Positions 6,365-14,812 are shown, counted from the stretch's first letter. The stretch: 30,952 bases of DNA from Eggerthellaceae bacterium (GCA_900754955.1 CAAEEV010000093.1:1-30952); one strand, 5' to 3'. Notes: generated from the letters alone by a model not told the origin. Numbers and translations are program-made.

Positions 6365-7690
6365 ATGCATCGAATACGAATGGCGGTAGCTATGGAGCGA
6401 AAGATAGCGCAGCGGCTGAAGCAGTGGAAATCGCGACCAGATAGAAAACCGCTCATGCTGTTCGGCGCACGGCAGACGGGTAAGACGACGTCGGTTCTTG
6501 ATTTTGGCAAGAGAGAATACGAGCGGGTCGTCCACGTGGATTTTCTCAAGCAGCCTCAAATGAAGACGGCGTTCCAAGGCAGTCTCGAGCCGGAAATCAT
6601 CGTTGCGGCGATAGAGGCTTTGGGTCGATGCGAGATTGATCCCGGCAGCACGCTTTTGTTCCTTGACGAAGTGCAGGAATGCGATGCTGCGATTACCGCA
6701 CTCAAGTACTTCTGCAGTGATCTACCGCGTCTCGACGTTGTGGCGGCGGGCAGCTTGCTCGGCGTGCACGTGGCGCGTGAAGGCTCGTTTCCCGTGGGCT
6801 ATGTCGACACGCTGACCATGCGACCGATGGATTTCGAGGAGTTCTGCTGGGCGATTGACGAGCGGAAGGCCTTTGATCTGGTGAAGCTGTCGCACAAAGC
6901 GATGACGGCGTGCCCCGTTCATGATCGCATGATGGAGCTGTATCGCTCGTATCTTCTGGTGGGGGGCATGCCGGAGGCGGTGTTGAAGTATGCTGAATCG
7001 AAGAGCTTCGACATTGTGCGAGGTGTTCAGAACGATATAGCGACGCTGTATGTCGCCGATATGGCCAAGTACGCGTCTGCGCTCGATGCAACGAAGATCG
7101 TCGCCAGCTGGAATAGCATACCGAGCCAGTTGGCGAAGGAAAGCGGTTCGACCAAATTCATTTGGAGAAACATTGCAAGCGGGGCGAAGTCTGAAAGATA
7201 TGCGACAGCGGTTGACTGGCTTGTCGCCTCAGGCGTCGTGAATAAGTGCACGCAGATCACTGATGGCAAAGCGCCGCTGAAGTCTTTCGAGGTAGAGAGT
7301 TCGTTTAAGCTGTATCTGGCCGATACGGGGCTCCTTGCCAGCGCGTACGATGCGCGTCTGGATGATTTCTCCGACACGGGCAGCAAAACCGCGCGCTTCA
7401 GGGGCGGCATGGTGGAGAACTACGTCATGCAGCAGCTTGTTGCATCAGGGTTTAAGCCGTACTACTGGGGCATGCAGAGCACCCAGGAGGTGGAGTTCGT
7501 CGTACGCCTCGATGAGGGAGTTGTGCCCGTCGAGGTGAAATCAGGGCTACGCGTGCGGTCGACGAGTGCGGTTCGTTTTGCCGAGAAGTACGGCTGCCCA
7601 TATGTCGTCAGAGTGACGGCGAAGAACTTCGGCGAGACCGAAAGCGTCAAGAACATACCCCTGTATGCCGCGTGCTTAATCGGAAGGTGA
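6365..7690 (+). CDS. AAA ATPase with DUF4143 and nuclease-like C-terminus
   Basis: This is a 441-aa ATPase of the 'AAA plus DUF4143' type. Walker A is GARQTGKTT (34-42) and Walker B is LLFLDEVQE (97-105). A helical middle region follows, and the C-terminus QEVEFVVRLDEGVVPVEVKSG-like segment (about 380-400) has the PD-(D/E)xK pattern E...(V)EVK. The biological role of this family is not established. The -10 box at 6349-6354 would start transcription at about 6361, so translation from ATG 6365 would be nearly leaderless; ATG 6380 or 6392 are alternatives. Base composition and the AT-rich element upstream suggest transfer. The LysR gene begins 4 nt after the stop. Confidence 0.82.
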   Translation: MHRIRMAVAMERKIAQRLKQWKSRPDRKPLMLFGARQTGKTTSVLDFGKREYERVVHVDFLKQPQMKTAFQGSLEPEIIVAAIEALGRCEIDPGSTLLFLDEVQECDAAITALKYFCSDLPRLDVVAAGSLLGVHVAREGSFPVGYVDTLTMRPMDFEEFCWAIDERKAFDLVKLSHKAMTACPVHDRMMELYRSYLLVGGMPEAVLKYAESKSFDIVRGVQNDIATLYVADMAKYASALDATKIVASWNSIPSQLAKESGSTKFIWRNIASGAKSERYATAVDWLVASGVVNKCTQITDGKAPLKSFEVESSFKLYLADTGLLASAYDARLDDFSDTGSKTARFRGGMVENYVMQQLVASGFKPYYWGMQSTQEVEFVVRLDEGVVPVEVKSGLRVRSTSAVRFAEKYGCPYVVRVTAKNFGETESVKNIPLYAACLIGR

Positions 7691-7694
7691 TTCG

Positions 7695-8654
7695 ATGCGC
7701 ATCCAAACGCTTTACGAGTTCCTCGTGCTTGCAACGAGGCTCAACTTCACCGAAACGGCGAAAAACTTCTTCATCTCCCAATCGGTTCTGAGCGATCACA
7801 TCTCAGGGCTCGAGAAAGAGCTGGGTGTTCGGCTGCTCGTGCGCGATCGCCATTCCGTTCGCCTGACCGAGGCGGGCCGCATCTTCGAGAAGGGCGCCCA
7901 GGAGATCATCCTCGATTACGAGCAGGCGCTCGAAGAGCTGTCGCTTTATCAGGAGGGCGTCTCCACCATCATCCGCATCGGTTTTCTCATGGGATCGTAC
8001 GGTGCGTTTCTGCCGCTCGTATGCGAGCGCTATCGAAAGACTCATCCCGAGATAGAATTCCGGTTCAAAACGCTTGAGCTGCCGGAGATGCAGCCGGCGC
8101 TCAACAAGAACGAGATCGACGTCGGCTTCATGATCTTCACGAAGGGTTTTGAGGGATCTCAGTACGACCACCATGTCCTGTACACCGACTGCTACAAGCT
8201 CGCAGTGCCGAAGGGGCATCATCTCGCCAAGCGCGAAAGCGTGAGCTTGGCCGACCTCGCGGGCGAGCATGTTATTTCGCCTCGATTCAACCAGTCGAAG
8301 AGCATGCAGGCGCAGATGAGCATCAAGCTGCAGAATGCGGGCGTGAACGTTTCGGTCATCGACGACGTGTCAGACGTGGGCGCGCTCATGGCAACATGTG
8401 TGTCGGCGAACGCGGTGGCCCTCGCTCTCGACCACCTTGACGTGTTCGGCGGCGGAAACGTTGTGTTCCTTCCCATCGACGATCTCGACACCAAAATCCT
8501 CGTAGGGCCCGTTTGGAAGAAGTCGAAGGAAACGGAAGCGCTGCTGTCGTTCCTTTCGTTCTTCATGCGGGAGACGTGCGGTTTTTCCAAAGAGGATTTT
8601 CTCTCCCGCAAAGGCCCCGAGAGCTTCACCTGGAGATCAGACGCAGAAGGGTAA
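7695..8654 (+). CDS. LysR-family transcriptional regulator
   Basis: This 319-aa protein has an N-terminal winged helix (residues 1-60: LYEFLVLATRLNFTETAKNF, then SQSVLSDHISGLEKELG) and a type-2 periplasmic-binding-protein-like effector domain to about 295. The RBS GGAAGG lies within the last codons of the ATPase gene, so it can be read from that promoter. It converges on the permease gene at 8768-10042 and is the only LysR gene in the window. Whether it controls the permease/molybdoenzyme block is unknown, since no divergent promoter pair is present. Confidence 0.93.
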   Translation: MRIQTLYEFLVLATRLNFTETAKNFFISQSVLSDHISGLEKELGVRLLVRDRHSVRLTEAGRIFEKGAQEIILDYEQALEELSLYQEGVSTIIRIGFLMGSYGAFLPLVCERYRKTHPEIEFRFKTLELPEMQPALNKNEIDVGFMIFTKGFEGSQYDHHVLYTDCYKLAVPKGHHLAKRESVSLADLAGEHVISPRFNQSKSMQAQMSIKLQNAGVNVSVIDDVSDVGALMATCVSANAVALALDHLDVFGGGNVVFLPIDDLDTKILVGPVWKKSKETEALLSFLSFFMRETCGFSKEDFLSRKGPESFTWRSDAEG

Positions 8655-8696
8655 CGTGCAGGGTGCCGCGCAAGGGCAGCGCGCTCGCCCCGACGA

Positions 8697-8743
8697 CAGC
8701 TGGCCCGACAAGCGTCGCATGTGCGAAGCCGCCGGGCCAGCTG
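8697..8743. terminator. convergent terminator hairpin
   Basis: CAGCTGGCCCG (8697-8707) pairs perfectly with 8733-8743 around a 25-nt loop. It lies between the convergent LysR and permease genes and could serve both strands. Confidence 0.6.
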
Positions 8744-8767
8744 AAAAGATGCTTTCCTCCGATGGGA

Positions 8768-10042
8768 CTACATTGGCGGGAACCGCACAACGAGATAGAT
8801 GCCCGAGATCAGAATCGTGAGCAGCATGATGGGGAAGCACGTCTTGGTGAAGTAGGCGAAGGTGATCTCATGACCGTTCTTCTTCGAGATGTCCGACAGC
8901 ACCACATTGGCGCTTGCTCCGATGAGAGTGCCGTTGCCGCCGAGGCATGCTCCAAGCGATAGAGCCCACCACAGGGGCATGACGTCCATTCCCGTCGTCT
9001 CCATGGTGAGCAGGATGGGGATCATCGTGGCGACGAAGGGGATGTTATCCAGGAAACTCGAGATGATAGCCGACCCAATCAGCAGAACGAGCATCATGAC
9101 AAAGGTGTTGCCGCCCGTAACGTCGATAAGCGCATGGGCGAGCATGCTGATTACGCCTGTCTCGCTCAGCGCCCCGACGATGATGAAGAGCCCAGCGAAG
9201 AACGTGAGCGTCGTCCATTCGACCTCGAGCAGAGCTTGCTCGATCTTTTCGCGCGAGATGAGCAGGAGAATGCCTGCTGCGCTCATGGCGATGACGCTCG
9301 ATTCTACGCCAAGAACGCCGTGCAGCATGAAGCCGACGACTACGAGGACGATCATGACGAAACTGATGCGCAACAGCTTCTTGTCTCTGATGCAGTCGTG
9401 TTCGTCGAGCGCCATAATTTCGGCACGGCTTTCCGCGCTTGCTGACAGCTTGCGCCCGTACACGAAGTAGAAGACCGCGATGACGGCGGCCATGATAATG
9501 ACGACGGCGGGCGCGTCGTACAGGATGAAATCAAAGAACGTAAGCCCCGCTTCCGATCCGATCATGATGTTGGGCGGATCACCGATGAGCGTTGCCGTGC
9601 CGCCGATGTTTGAGGCGAGGATCTGCGTGATGAAGTACGGAACGGGACTTGTGTCGAGAAGCTTGCATACCGTCAGTGTCATGGGCCCTACGAGCAGAAC
9701 AGTCGTCACATTGTCGAGGAAGGCCGACAGGACGGCGGTGAGGATAGCGAACAGCATCATGATGCGCCACGGGTCACCGTGCGCCAAGCGTGCGCATTTG
9801 ATGGCGAGGAATTCGAAGAGGCCCGTCAGTTTCACGACGGCCACGAACAGCATCATGCCGAACAGGACACCGAGCGTGTTGAAATCGACGTGGCTGACTG
9901 CCACATCGAACGGAACGACGTGAAGAACGAGCACGAGCATGGCACCCACGATGGCGACGAGGGCGCGGTGAACCTTCTCGCTCATGATGAGCGCCATTGC
10001 TACGACGAAGATGGCGATGGAAATTATTTGCGCGGTATCCAC
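8768..10042 (-). CDS. ArsB/NhaD-superfamily ion transporter
   Basis: This 424-aa integral membrane protein of the ion-transporter superfamily (ArsB/NhaD/P-protein group) has about 11-12 hydrophobic segments. Two halves repeat the family signatures: FLDNVTTVLL with SNIGGTATLIGDPPN in the first, and FLDNIPFVATM with GACLGGNGTLIGASANVV in the second. It starts at GTG 10042, preceded by AAGGAG on its strand. It lies downstream of the molybdoenzyme and ferredoxin genes, separated from them by a hairpin, and likely moves a substrate or product anion, or Na+/H+, for that system. Direction and substrate cannot be told. Confidence 0.88.
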   Translation of the reverse strand: MDTAQIISIAIFVVAMALIMSEKVHRALVAIVGAMLVLVLHVVPFDVAVSHVDFNTLGVLFGMMLFVAVVKLTGLFEFLAIKCARLAHGDPWRIMMLFAILTAVLSAFLDNVTTVLLVGPMTLTVCKLLDTSPVPYFITQILASNIGGTATLIGDPPNIMIGSEAGLTFFDFILYDAPAVVIIMAAVIAVFYFVYGRKLSASAESRAEIMALDEHDCIRDKKLLRISFVMIVLVVVGFMLHGVLGVESSVIAMSAAGILLLISREKIEQALLEVEWTTLTFFAGLFIIVGALSETGVISMLAHALIDVTGGNTFVMMLVLLIGSAIISSFLDNIPFVATMIPILLTMETTGMDVMPLWWALSLGACLGGNGTLIGASANVVLSDISKKNGHEITFAYFTKTCFPIMLLTILISGIYLVVRFPPM

Positions 10043-10093
10043 GGGCGCTCCTTATCGAAAACATTGGCAAAGGCCGCATATGGGCTAAAGAAT

Positions 10094-10127
10094 GCCCTCC
10101 GCGCAGGGGGGGGTAGGCGCGGAGGGC
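10094..10127 (-). terminator. terminator after the ferredoxin gene
   Basis: GCCCTCCGCGC (10094-10104) pairs perfectly with 10117-10127. On the minus strand it is followed by ATTCTTT. It may attenuate read-through from the molybdoenzyme operon into the permease gene. The loop contains a run of eight G, a spot worth checking for assembly error, although no gene is affected. Confidence 0.6.
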
Positions 10128-10158
10128 GGTTGTGGGACGATGGTCTCGCTATCGTCGG

Positions 10159-10482
10159 CTACGAGAAGATGGCGACCTTCTTTTTGTCGATCTTGTTCGC
10201 GAGTTCTTCAAGCGTTCCGTAGTAGATGCATCCCGCTTGGCAATGATGGACGCAGCTCGGAAGCTTGCCTGCGGCTTGGCGGTCAGCGCAGCGGTCGCAG
10301 CGCTCAGTCGGAATGGGCACGAACTCGAACTGCCAATGACGCTCGGTGATCTGGTCAGGGCCGATTTGGCTGAGCTTGATGCCGAACTGGTCGGGCTTGA
10401 GATCGTGCTCCTGCTGACAGGCGATCTCGCAGGTGTGGCAACCTGTGCAGTAATCGTAATCAATGGCGAGGTACTTACGCAT
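10159..10482 (-). CDS. two-cluster ferredoxin subunit of a molybdoenzyme
   Basis: This 107-aa electron-transfer protein carries CTGCHTCEIAC (Cys12, 15, 18, 22) and CDRCADRQ...PSCVHHC (Cys62, 65, 77, 81). These are enough for two [4Fe-4S] clusters, with one spare Cys85. There is no signal peptide and no membrane segment, so it acts in the cytoplasm. It starts 2 nt after the stop of the molybdopterin subunit and its RBS GAGGAG lies in that gene's end, so the pair is translationally coupled. It is shorter than DmsB or NrfC-type proteins. It should feed electrons to, or take them from, the large subunit. Confidence 0.9.
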   Translation of the reverse strand: MRKYLAIDYDYCTGCHTCEIACQQEHDLKPDQFGIKLSQIGPDQITERHWQFEFVPIPTERCDRCADRQAAGKLPSCVHHCQAGCIYYGTLEELANKIDKKKVAIFS

Positions 10483-10484
10483 GG

Positions 10485-12743
10485 CTACTCCTCGATCTTG
10501 CTAATGGCGCAGAGCTGCGACTTGTACGAAGCTCCGAGACCAGATTTACCAGGGCGCATGGGAATGAGCTTGTTGATGTTGCACTCCATGACGCCGAACA
10601 GCGTGCCGTCGTCTGGATCGCGCTCGGGGAACCACCAGGCGTGGTCGGCCGATACGGTGTCCTTGCGGATGCGAACCGACAGCTCGGCCTTCTGCTTGCA
10701 CGAGCCGAACTGGTTTTCGATCTTCACCCAGTCGCCGTCCTTAATGCCGTACTGCGCTGCGGTCTCGGGATGGATGAGCACGGTGGGCTCGGGGTGGAGA
10801 CGTCTCATCGAGGGGCTCTGGCGATGCTCCGAGTGGAAGAATCCCCAGTGACGCGCGCCCGTGGTGAGAACGAGCGGGTACTTCTGGGCGAGCTCAGGCG
10901 TCGAGATGGGGCTCTCGGGTGGCTCTTCGTACGTCGGGAAGGGCGGGAATCCGAAGTGGACCATCTCGATGGAGTAGAAGTTGTAGCGGCCCGTCGGCGT
11001 ATTGAAGCCAGGCTGTCCGTCGGGGCGCAGGAGGCCCTTCTTGTGCTTGTCGTACTCAAACTCGGGGAACGCCCAGCAGCGCTCCTGCAGGGTTTCGTAC
11101 GTGAAGCCCGACTTCCGCAGGCAGAAATCGTAGAACTCCTCTTCGGTTTGCCACTGGTCCATGCCCTCGCCGCGACCGAACTTCTTGCCGATCTCGTACA
11201 TGATGACCTGGTCGGGCTTCGCCTCGCCCTGCGGCTCGATGGCCTGGTTGATGGTGCCGATGAGGTAGGGCTGATGGCCGTAGATGCCGATGCGCTCGGG
11301 GAAGCAAGCGGCGGGCAGCAGCACGTCGGCGCATGCCAGGGCCGTTGGCGTGAGGAACAGATCAACTACGACGTTGAAGTCCATGTTCTCCTGCAGCGCT
11401 TTGATGATGCGCTGCGGTGCGGCGCCCATGCAGGCGAGGGCGTTGTTCTGCATCATCCACATGGCCTTGATGGGATAGGGCTCGCCCGTCTCCATCGCGA
11501 CGAGGAGGTCGTCGGGACTGATGGCCTGCATCGCCTTGTTGGCGGGCCAGTTGCCGCAGATCTTCTTGTCCTGGTTGGGCAGATCGCGCGTGCACAGCTC
11601 CCAGTCGTCGCCTGCCGACCAGGGGATGTTGACGCCGAACGCGAAGGGCGCGTTCACCATGGTGCCTGGCTTCTCGAAATTGCCCGTGAGCGCCATGAGG
11701 TCGTAGGCCGCCATGCCCGTTACGAAGCCCTCGGAGGTGTGGTCCATGGCCACGCCCCACTGAAGGCAGCAGCTCTCTGCTTCGCCGATCTTGATGGCGG
11801 CTTCCTTGATGAGATCGACGTCGACGCCGCAGATGGGGGCTGCCCACTCGGGCGTGTAGGGCTTGAGGTGCTCAGCGAATTCGTTGTAGCCGTAGCACCA
11901 GCAGTCGCAGAATTCCTGATCCTGCAGGTTGTTCGCAACGATGTGATTGCAGATCGCCAGGGCGATGGCAGTGTCGGTGCCGGGGCGCAGCTGCAGGAAC
12001 ACGTCGGACTTGCCTGCAAGCCACGTGAGCTTCGGGTCGATGGTGATGAGCTTGGAGCCGCGCTTCATGCACTCGACGACCCAGTGGCCGAGCGTGCCGT
12101 CGGAATTGGCGACGACGGGGTTGTTGCCCCAGATGAGGATGTAGTCAGGACGACGCCAGCGCGGGTCGTCATAGCGGTCGGGCATGTACTGCGAGTAGTC
12201 GGCGATGAACAGCCCGCCCGACTTCAGCGAGGTGCTGAAACGACGCGGTGCGTAACAGGCGATGCCGGAGAGGAAGCCTGTGCCGTAGTTGGGGGTTCCC
12301 AGATAGCGCGCCATGAGCGGACCGTAGCCGTTAATGTCGCGGCCCGTTCCCTGCGTGACCCAGATGGACTCCGCGCCGTACGTGTCGATGACCTTGCCCA
12401 TCTCGCGCAAAATGACGTCGGCCGCTTCCTCCCAGCTCACGCGCTTGAAGGTGTTTTTGCCGCGGTCCTTGCGATCGCGCACCATGGGGTACACGACGCG
12501 ATCGGGGTTGTAGACCATCTCCTTGAGCGCCAGGCATCTCGGGCACAGGCGGCCCTGATTGTACGGATTTTCGGGATCGCCCTCGATTTTTTCGAGCTTG
12601 CCGTCTTTGACGTACAGCAGAACGCCGCAATTGTCATGGCAGCCTGGGCCCGAGCGGGCGGCGCTGCGAATGACTTCGTATTCGCCCTCCTGCCATCTCC
12701 ACGGACGCTTCACGTCGCCGTCTGCCGTTTTCGGTGTAGACAT
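10485..12743 (-). CDS. molybdopterin oxidoreductase, catalytic subunit
   Basis: This is a 752-aa member of the DMSO reductase family (bis-MGD cofactor). It has no Tat signal, so it is cytoplasmic. The N-terminal cluster motif is C-x3-C-x27-C (Cys35, 39, 67) followed by Cys70. The usual first cysteine is replaced by Gly32, so the cluster is incomplete or uses Cys70. The candidate Mo ligand is Cys163 in GIACYAPRR. The C-terminal domain has the dinucleotide-binding pattern (LVLTTGARHW, then HPETAAQYGIKDGDWV). The family includes acetylene hydratase and catechol dehydroxylases; the substrate here is unknown. ATG 12743 follows AGGAGGAGG. The LuxR gene lies upstream in the same orientation. Confidence 0.9.
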   Translation of the reverse strand: MSTPKTADGDVKRPWRWQEGEYEVIRSAARSGPGCHDNCGVLLYVKDGKLEKIEGDPENPYNQGRLCPRCLALKEMVYNPDRVVYPMVRDRKDRGKNTFKRVSWEEAADVILREMGKVIDTYGAESIWVTQGTGRDINGYGPLMARYLGTPNYGTGFLSGIACYAPRRFSTSLKSGGLFIADYSQYMPDRYDDPRWRRPDYILIWGNNPVVANSDGTLGHWVVECMKRGSKLITIDPKLTWLAGKSDVFLQLRPGTDTAIALAICNHIVANNLQDQEFCDCWCYGYNEFAEHLKPYTPEWAAPICGVDVDLIKEAAIKIGEAESCCLQWGVAMDHTSEGFVTGMAAYDLMALTGNFEKPGTMVNAPFAFGVNIPWSAGDDWELCTRDLPNQDKKICGNWPANKAMQAISPDDLLVAMETGEPYPIKAMWMMQNNALACMGAAPQRIIKALQENMDFNVVVDLFLTPTALACADVLLPAACFPERIGIYGHQPYLIGTINQAIEPQGEAKPDQVIMYEIGKKFGRGEGMDQWQTEEEFYDFCLRKSGFTYETLQERCWAFPEFEYDKHKKGLLRPDGQPGFNTPTGRYNFYSIEMVHFGFPPFPTYEEPPESPISTPELAQKYPLVLTTGARHWGFFHSEHRQSPSMRRLHPEPTVLIHPETAAQYGIKDGDWVKIENQFGSCKQKAELSVRIRKDTVSADHAWWFPERDPDDGTLFGVMECNINKLIPMRPGKSGLGASYKSQLCAISKIEE

Positions 12744-12767
12744 AGCTCCTCCTCCTGGTCGATGACT

Positions 12768-12788
12768 ATCGCCGTTACGGCGATTATA
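12768..12788 (-). promoter_or_regulatory. promoter -10 and palindromic operator of the molybdoenzyme operon
   Basis: On the minus strand a perfect TATAAT (12788-12783) runs directly into the palindrome ATCGCCGTTACGGCGAT (12768-12784, 8+1+8). The palindrome spans the expected start site, a good position for a repressor or regulator. No clear -35 is seen. Confidence 0.6.
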
Positions 12789-12827
12789 GGAGGGTGCAAG
12801 AAGGGCCTGTTTGCGGTTTATACGATG

Positions 12828-12850
12828 GGTGATCGGGAAAACCGATCACC
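12828..12850 (-). terminator. hairpin after the LuxR gene
   Basis: GGTGATCGG pairs with CCGATCACC (12828-12836 with 12842-12850) around a short A/T loop, 4 nt past the LuxR stop. There is no long T-tract. Confidence 0.6.
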
Positions 12851-12853
12851 GTT

Positions 12854-14350
12854 TCACTGCTCGCTGCGCTCCTCGTCAACCGTATCGATCAGCAGCTGCT
12901 GGGAGTTGATACCCATTTTCCGATAGATGCGGTAGATGTGCGTTTTAACCGTCGAGGCACTGATGCACAGCTCTTCCTGGATGAACTTTGCGTTCCTGCC
13001 CTTGGCCAAGAGGAAGAACACGTCGCGTTCGCGCGGGGACAGTCCATACCGATCGCACGCTTTATCGCAGCGCTCCTTGAAGGACTCCTCATGACCCTGG
13101 TCGGCTTCGTCGGTCGCAAGGCTCTCGGGCTCTGGATCGTCGATGGTGATGAGCTCCTCGAGCTGATGACGCGACTTCGAGTCGTCGGCCCCGTAGATCG
13201 AAAATGAGATGACGACGAAGCCCGCCAGCACGAGGACGACAAAGCTGAGCGTTGTGGTGTTGGTGAGCAGAACGGGCTGGAGCGTGAGCGTCAGAACGGC
13301 GCCGGCGAGCAATCCGGCCCAAAGCGGCCCTTGCCTCGATGCAAACCGGGCGATGGGCTGGAGGTGGAATTCGGAGTTCTCGGTGCAGACCGTGCTCCAC
13401 GCCATGACGTTGGTGAAAGCAAGGGCGCTGTTGATAAGGCAGCAGCAGGCGATCTTGCCCTCTTGGTTGAGGAGCGGGATGAGCAGGAGGCCGATGACGA
13501 TCACGGGAAGCGATATGCGCTGCACGATGCTGTTGTCGAAATTCGCCTTTGGGGCGAAGTAGGCGAGTATGGCGACGAGCGCGCATCCGACGATTCCGCT
13601 TGCTCCCACGATAGCCGCCGCTTTCGCGTCAAGGCTGCAGACGAAGAAGGTGATGAAGCCGTAGACGATGCCGTGCGCGCCCAGGGAGAGCGCCGCTGGA
13701 GCGGCGAGTGCCGAAGGGGGCTTGCGGTAGTCCTCGGTGGGGGCAGGATAGAAGCCTGCGGGCATCGTTCGGAACAGCAGGGAGAGCACGGCGAGCGATG
13801 CGATGGGAAGCGCGATGGCTCCCAGAAGGAACATGTTGTCGGGTGCAGCTGTTCCGATAGCGCCGAACAGCGCCGATCCGAACACCGCTCCGCAGCCGAC
13901 GGCTATGCCGGTGCACTTCGAGGGAATGGCGCTCAGGTAGGCACACCACACGAGGCAGAGAAGCGCCTTGCCGAAGCCGAATGCGATCCACCCGACGATG
14001 TCGAACGCTGTGGGGATGCTCCAAACTTGGTGGGCGAATCCGAGAAGCGCGACGACGATTCCGCATGCGCCGGCAACGGGAGCGAGGACTGCTCGGTGTC
14101 TGAAGATCTTGTCGGCGAAGCGGTGGCCTACAGCGTAGGAAATCGCGGTCGACGCGATGCCCACGGTGCAGAGAAGAAGGGCGTGGGAGACCCCTCCGAA
14201 GCTGAGTAGCGGCAGAGCGGGCGCGAACAGACCGATGATGTCCCAACCGATCATGCAGCCGAAGCCTATGCCGGCGAGAATGTAGGCGTAGAGCAGGTTG
14301 GTTGATTCAGCGGTGCGCGTACTTGTAAGAATCCCCTCGTCAGATGGCAT
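12854..14350 (-). CDS. LuxR-type regulator with a 12-helix membrane domain
   Basis: This 498-aa protein has an N-terminal MFS-like membrane domain of about 12 hydrophobic segments (residues 20-400). A short acidic linker follows, then a C-terminal LuxR helix-turn-helix (about 433-495: LSPRERDVFFLLAKG, then CISASTVKTHIYRIYRKMGI). This architecture is characteristic of Eggerthellaceae, where such genes sit beside redox-enzyme operons and probably sense a small molecule at the membrane. I chose ATG 14350 because it follows AGGGGGG; the upstream in-frame extension from 14503 is basic and not family-like. It lies between the molybdoenzyme operon and the divergent athLS locus and could control either or both. 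Confidence 0.9.
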   Translation of the reverse strand: MPSDEGILTSTRTAESTNLLYAYILAGIGFGCMIGWDIIGLFAPALPLLSFGGVSHALLLCTVGIASTAISYAVGHRFADKIFRHRAVLAPVAGACGIVVALLGFAHQVWSIPTAFDIVGWIAFGFGKALLCLVWCAYLSAIPSKCTGIAVGCGAVFGSALFGAIGTAAPDNMFLLGAIALPIASLAVLSLLFRTMPAGFYPAPTEDYRKPPSALAAPAALSLGAHGIVYGFITFFVCSLDAKAAAIVGASGIVGCALVAILAYFAPKANFDNSIVQRISLPVIVIGLLLIPLLNQEGKIACCCLINSALAFTNVMAWSTVCTENSEFHLQPIARFASRQGPLWAGLLAGAVLTLTLQPVLLTNTTTLSFVVLVLAGFVVISFSIYGADDSKSRHQLEELITIDDPEPESLATDEADQGHEESFKERCDKACDRYGLSPRERDVFFLLAKGRNAKFIQEELCISASTVKTHIYRIYRKMGINSQQLLIDTVDEERSEQ

Positions 14351-14521
14351 GCAATCCCCCCTGTCATACTGCTGCCCCGACAAAGAAAACGGGCGTCCCC
14401 CTTTTTTCAATATTACCATCCGACGCGAAAAAGCAAGGATCTCGATAGCCTGATGCAAAGCTGAGGTCTTGCTCCAGTGGGTCCTCGGCAATTCCAGAAA
14501 CAACGAGGAAAGGAATGTGCC
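14351..14521. promoter_or_regulatory. divergent promoter region between the LuxR and zinc-ribbon genes
   Basis: This 170-bp region must hold promoters for both directions. On the minus strand GGTAATATT (about 14411-14419) is a possible -10 for the LuxR gene, with an AT-rich tract of T and A near 14401-14410. On the plus strand I see no convincing -10. The RBS AGGAAAGG at 14509-14516 serves the zinc-ribbon gene. No further repeat stands out. Confidence 0.35.
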
Positions 14522-14734
14522 ATGTGCTTCAGACCCCCCACGATCGACGCTAACACGCCCATCAAATGCCCCCAGTGCGGTGCCGAGGTTGACCCGACGG
14601 CAACCGAATGCCCGAATTGCGGCGCGAAGGCCGCGGGCGCCCCGCCGATCCCTCCGATGCCGGGCGCACCTGGAACGCCGGCGGTCCCTGTTCCGCCTTC
14701 GGGGCCGAGCGTGCCCACTCCTCCGGGGAAATAA
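14522..14734 (+). CDS. small zinc-ribbon protein with proline-rich tail
   Basis: This 70-aa protein begins MCFRPPT and then has a four-cysteine zinc ribbon, CPQCGAEV...CPNCGAKA (about 17-37). The C-terminal half is almost only Pro, Gly, Ala and Val. ATG 14522 follows AGGAAAGG. It is the first gene of the athLS transcript and is separated from athL by an attenuator-like hairpin. The function is unknown: it could be a metal or cofactor helper, a scaffold for the enzyme, or a regulator. It has no transmembrane segment or signal. Confidence 0.8.
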   Translation: MCFRPPTIDANTPIKCPQCGAEVDPTATECPNCGAKAAGAPPIPPMPGAPGTPAVPVPPSGPSVPTPPGK

Positions 14735-14753
14735 GGGGAATCGTTCAAATCAT

Positions 14754-14786
14754 GTACCCCTCCCAATAAAGGAAGGGTACTGTTTT
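14754..14786 (+). terminator. attenuator-like hairpin before athL
   Basis: GTACCCCTCC (14754-14763) pairs with GGAAGGGTAC (14771-14780) with one mismatch, followed by TGTTTT. It could lower the yield of athLS relative to the zinc-ribbon gene. No separate athL promoter is evident. Confidence 0.55.
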
Positions 14787-14812
14787 CGGAAAGCTACGTG
14801 AGAGGAGAGAGG

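Noticed and set aside
10106..10113. Run of eight G as a frameshift site
   Set aside because: It lies in the loop of an intergenic hairpin and affects no gene.
10641..12926. Very long open frame opposite the molybdoenzyme gene
   Set aside because: It is a GC-driven shadow of the real minus-strand gene, with no recognisable domain or RBS.
14351..14503. N-terminal extension of the LuxR regulator
   Set aside because: It is basic and not family-like; ATG 14350 has a strong RBS.
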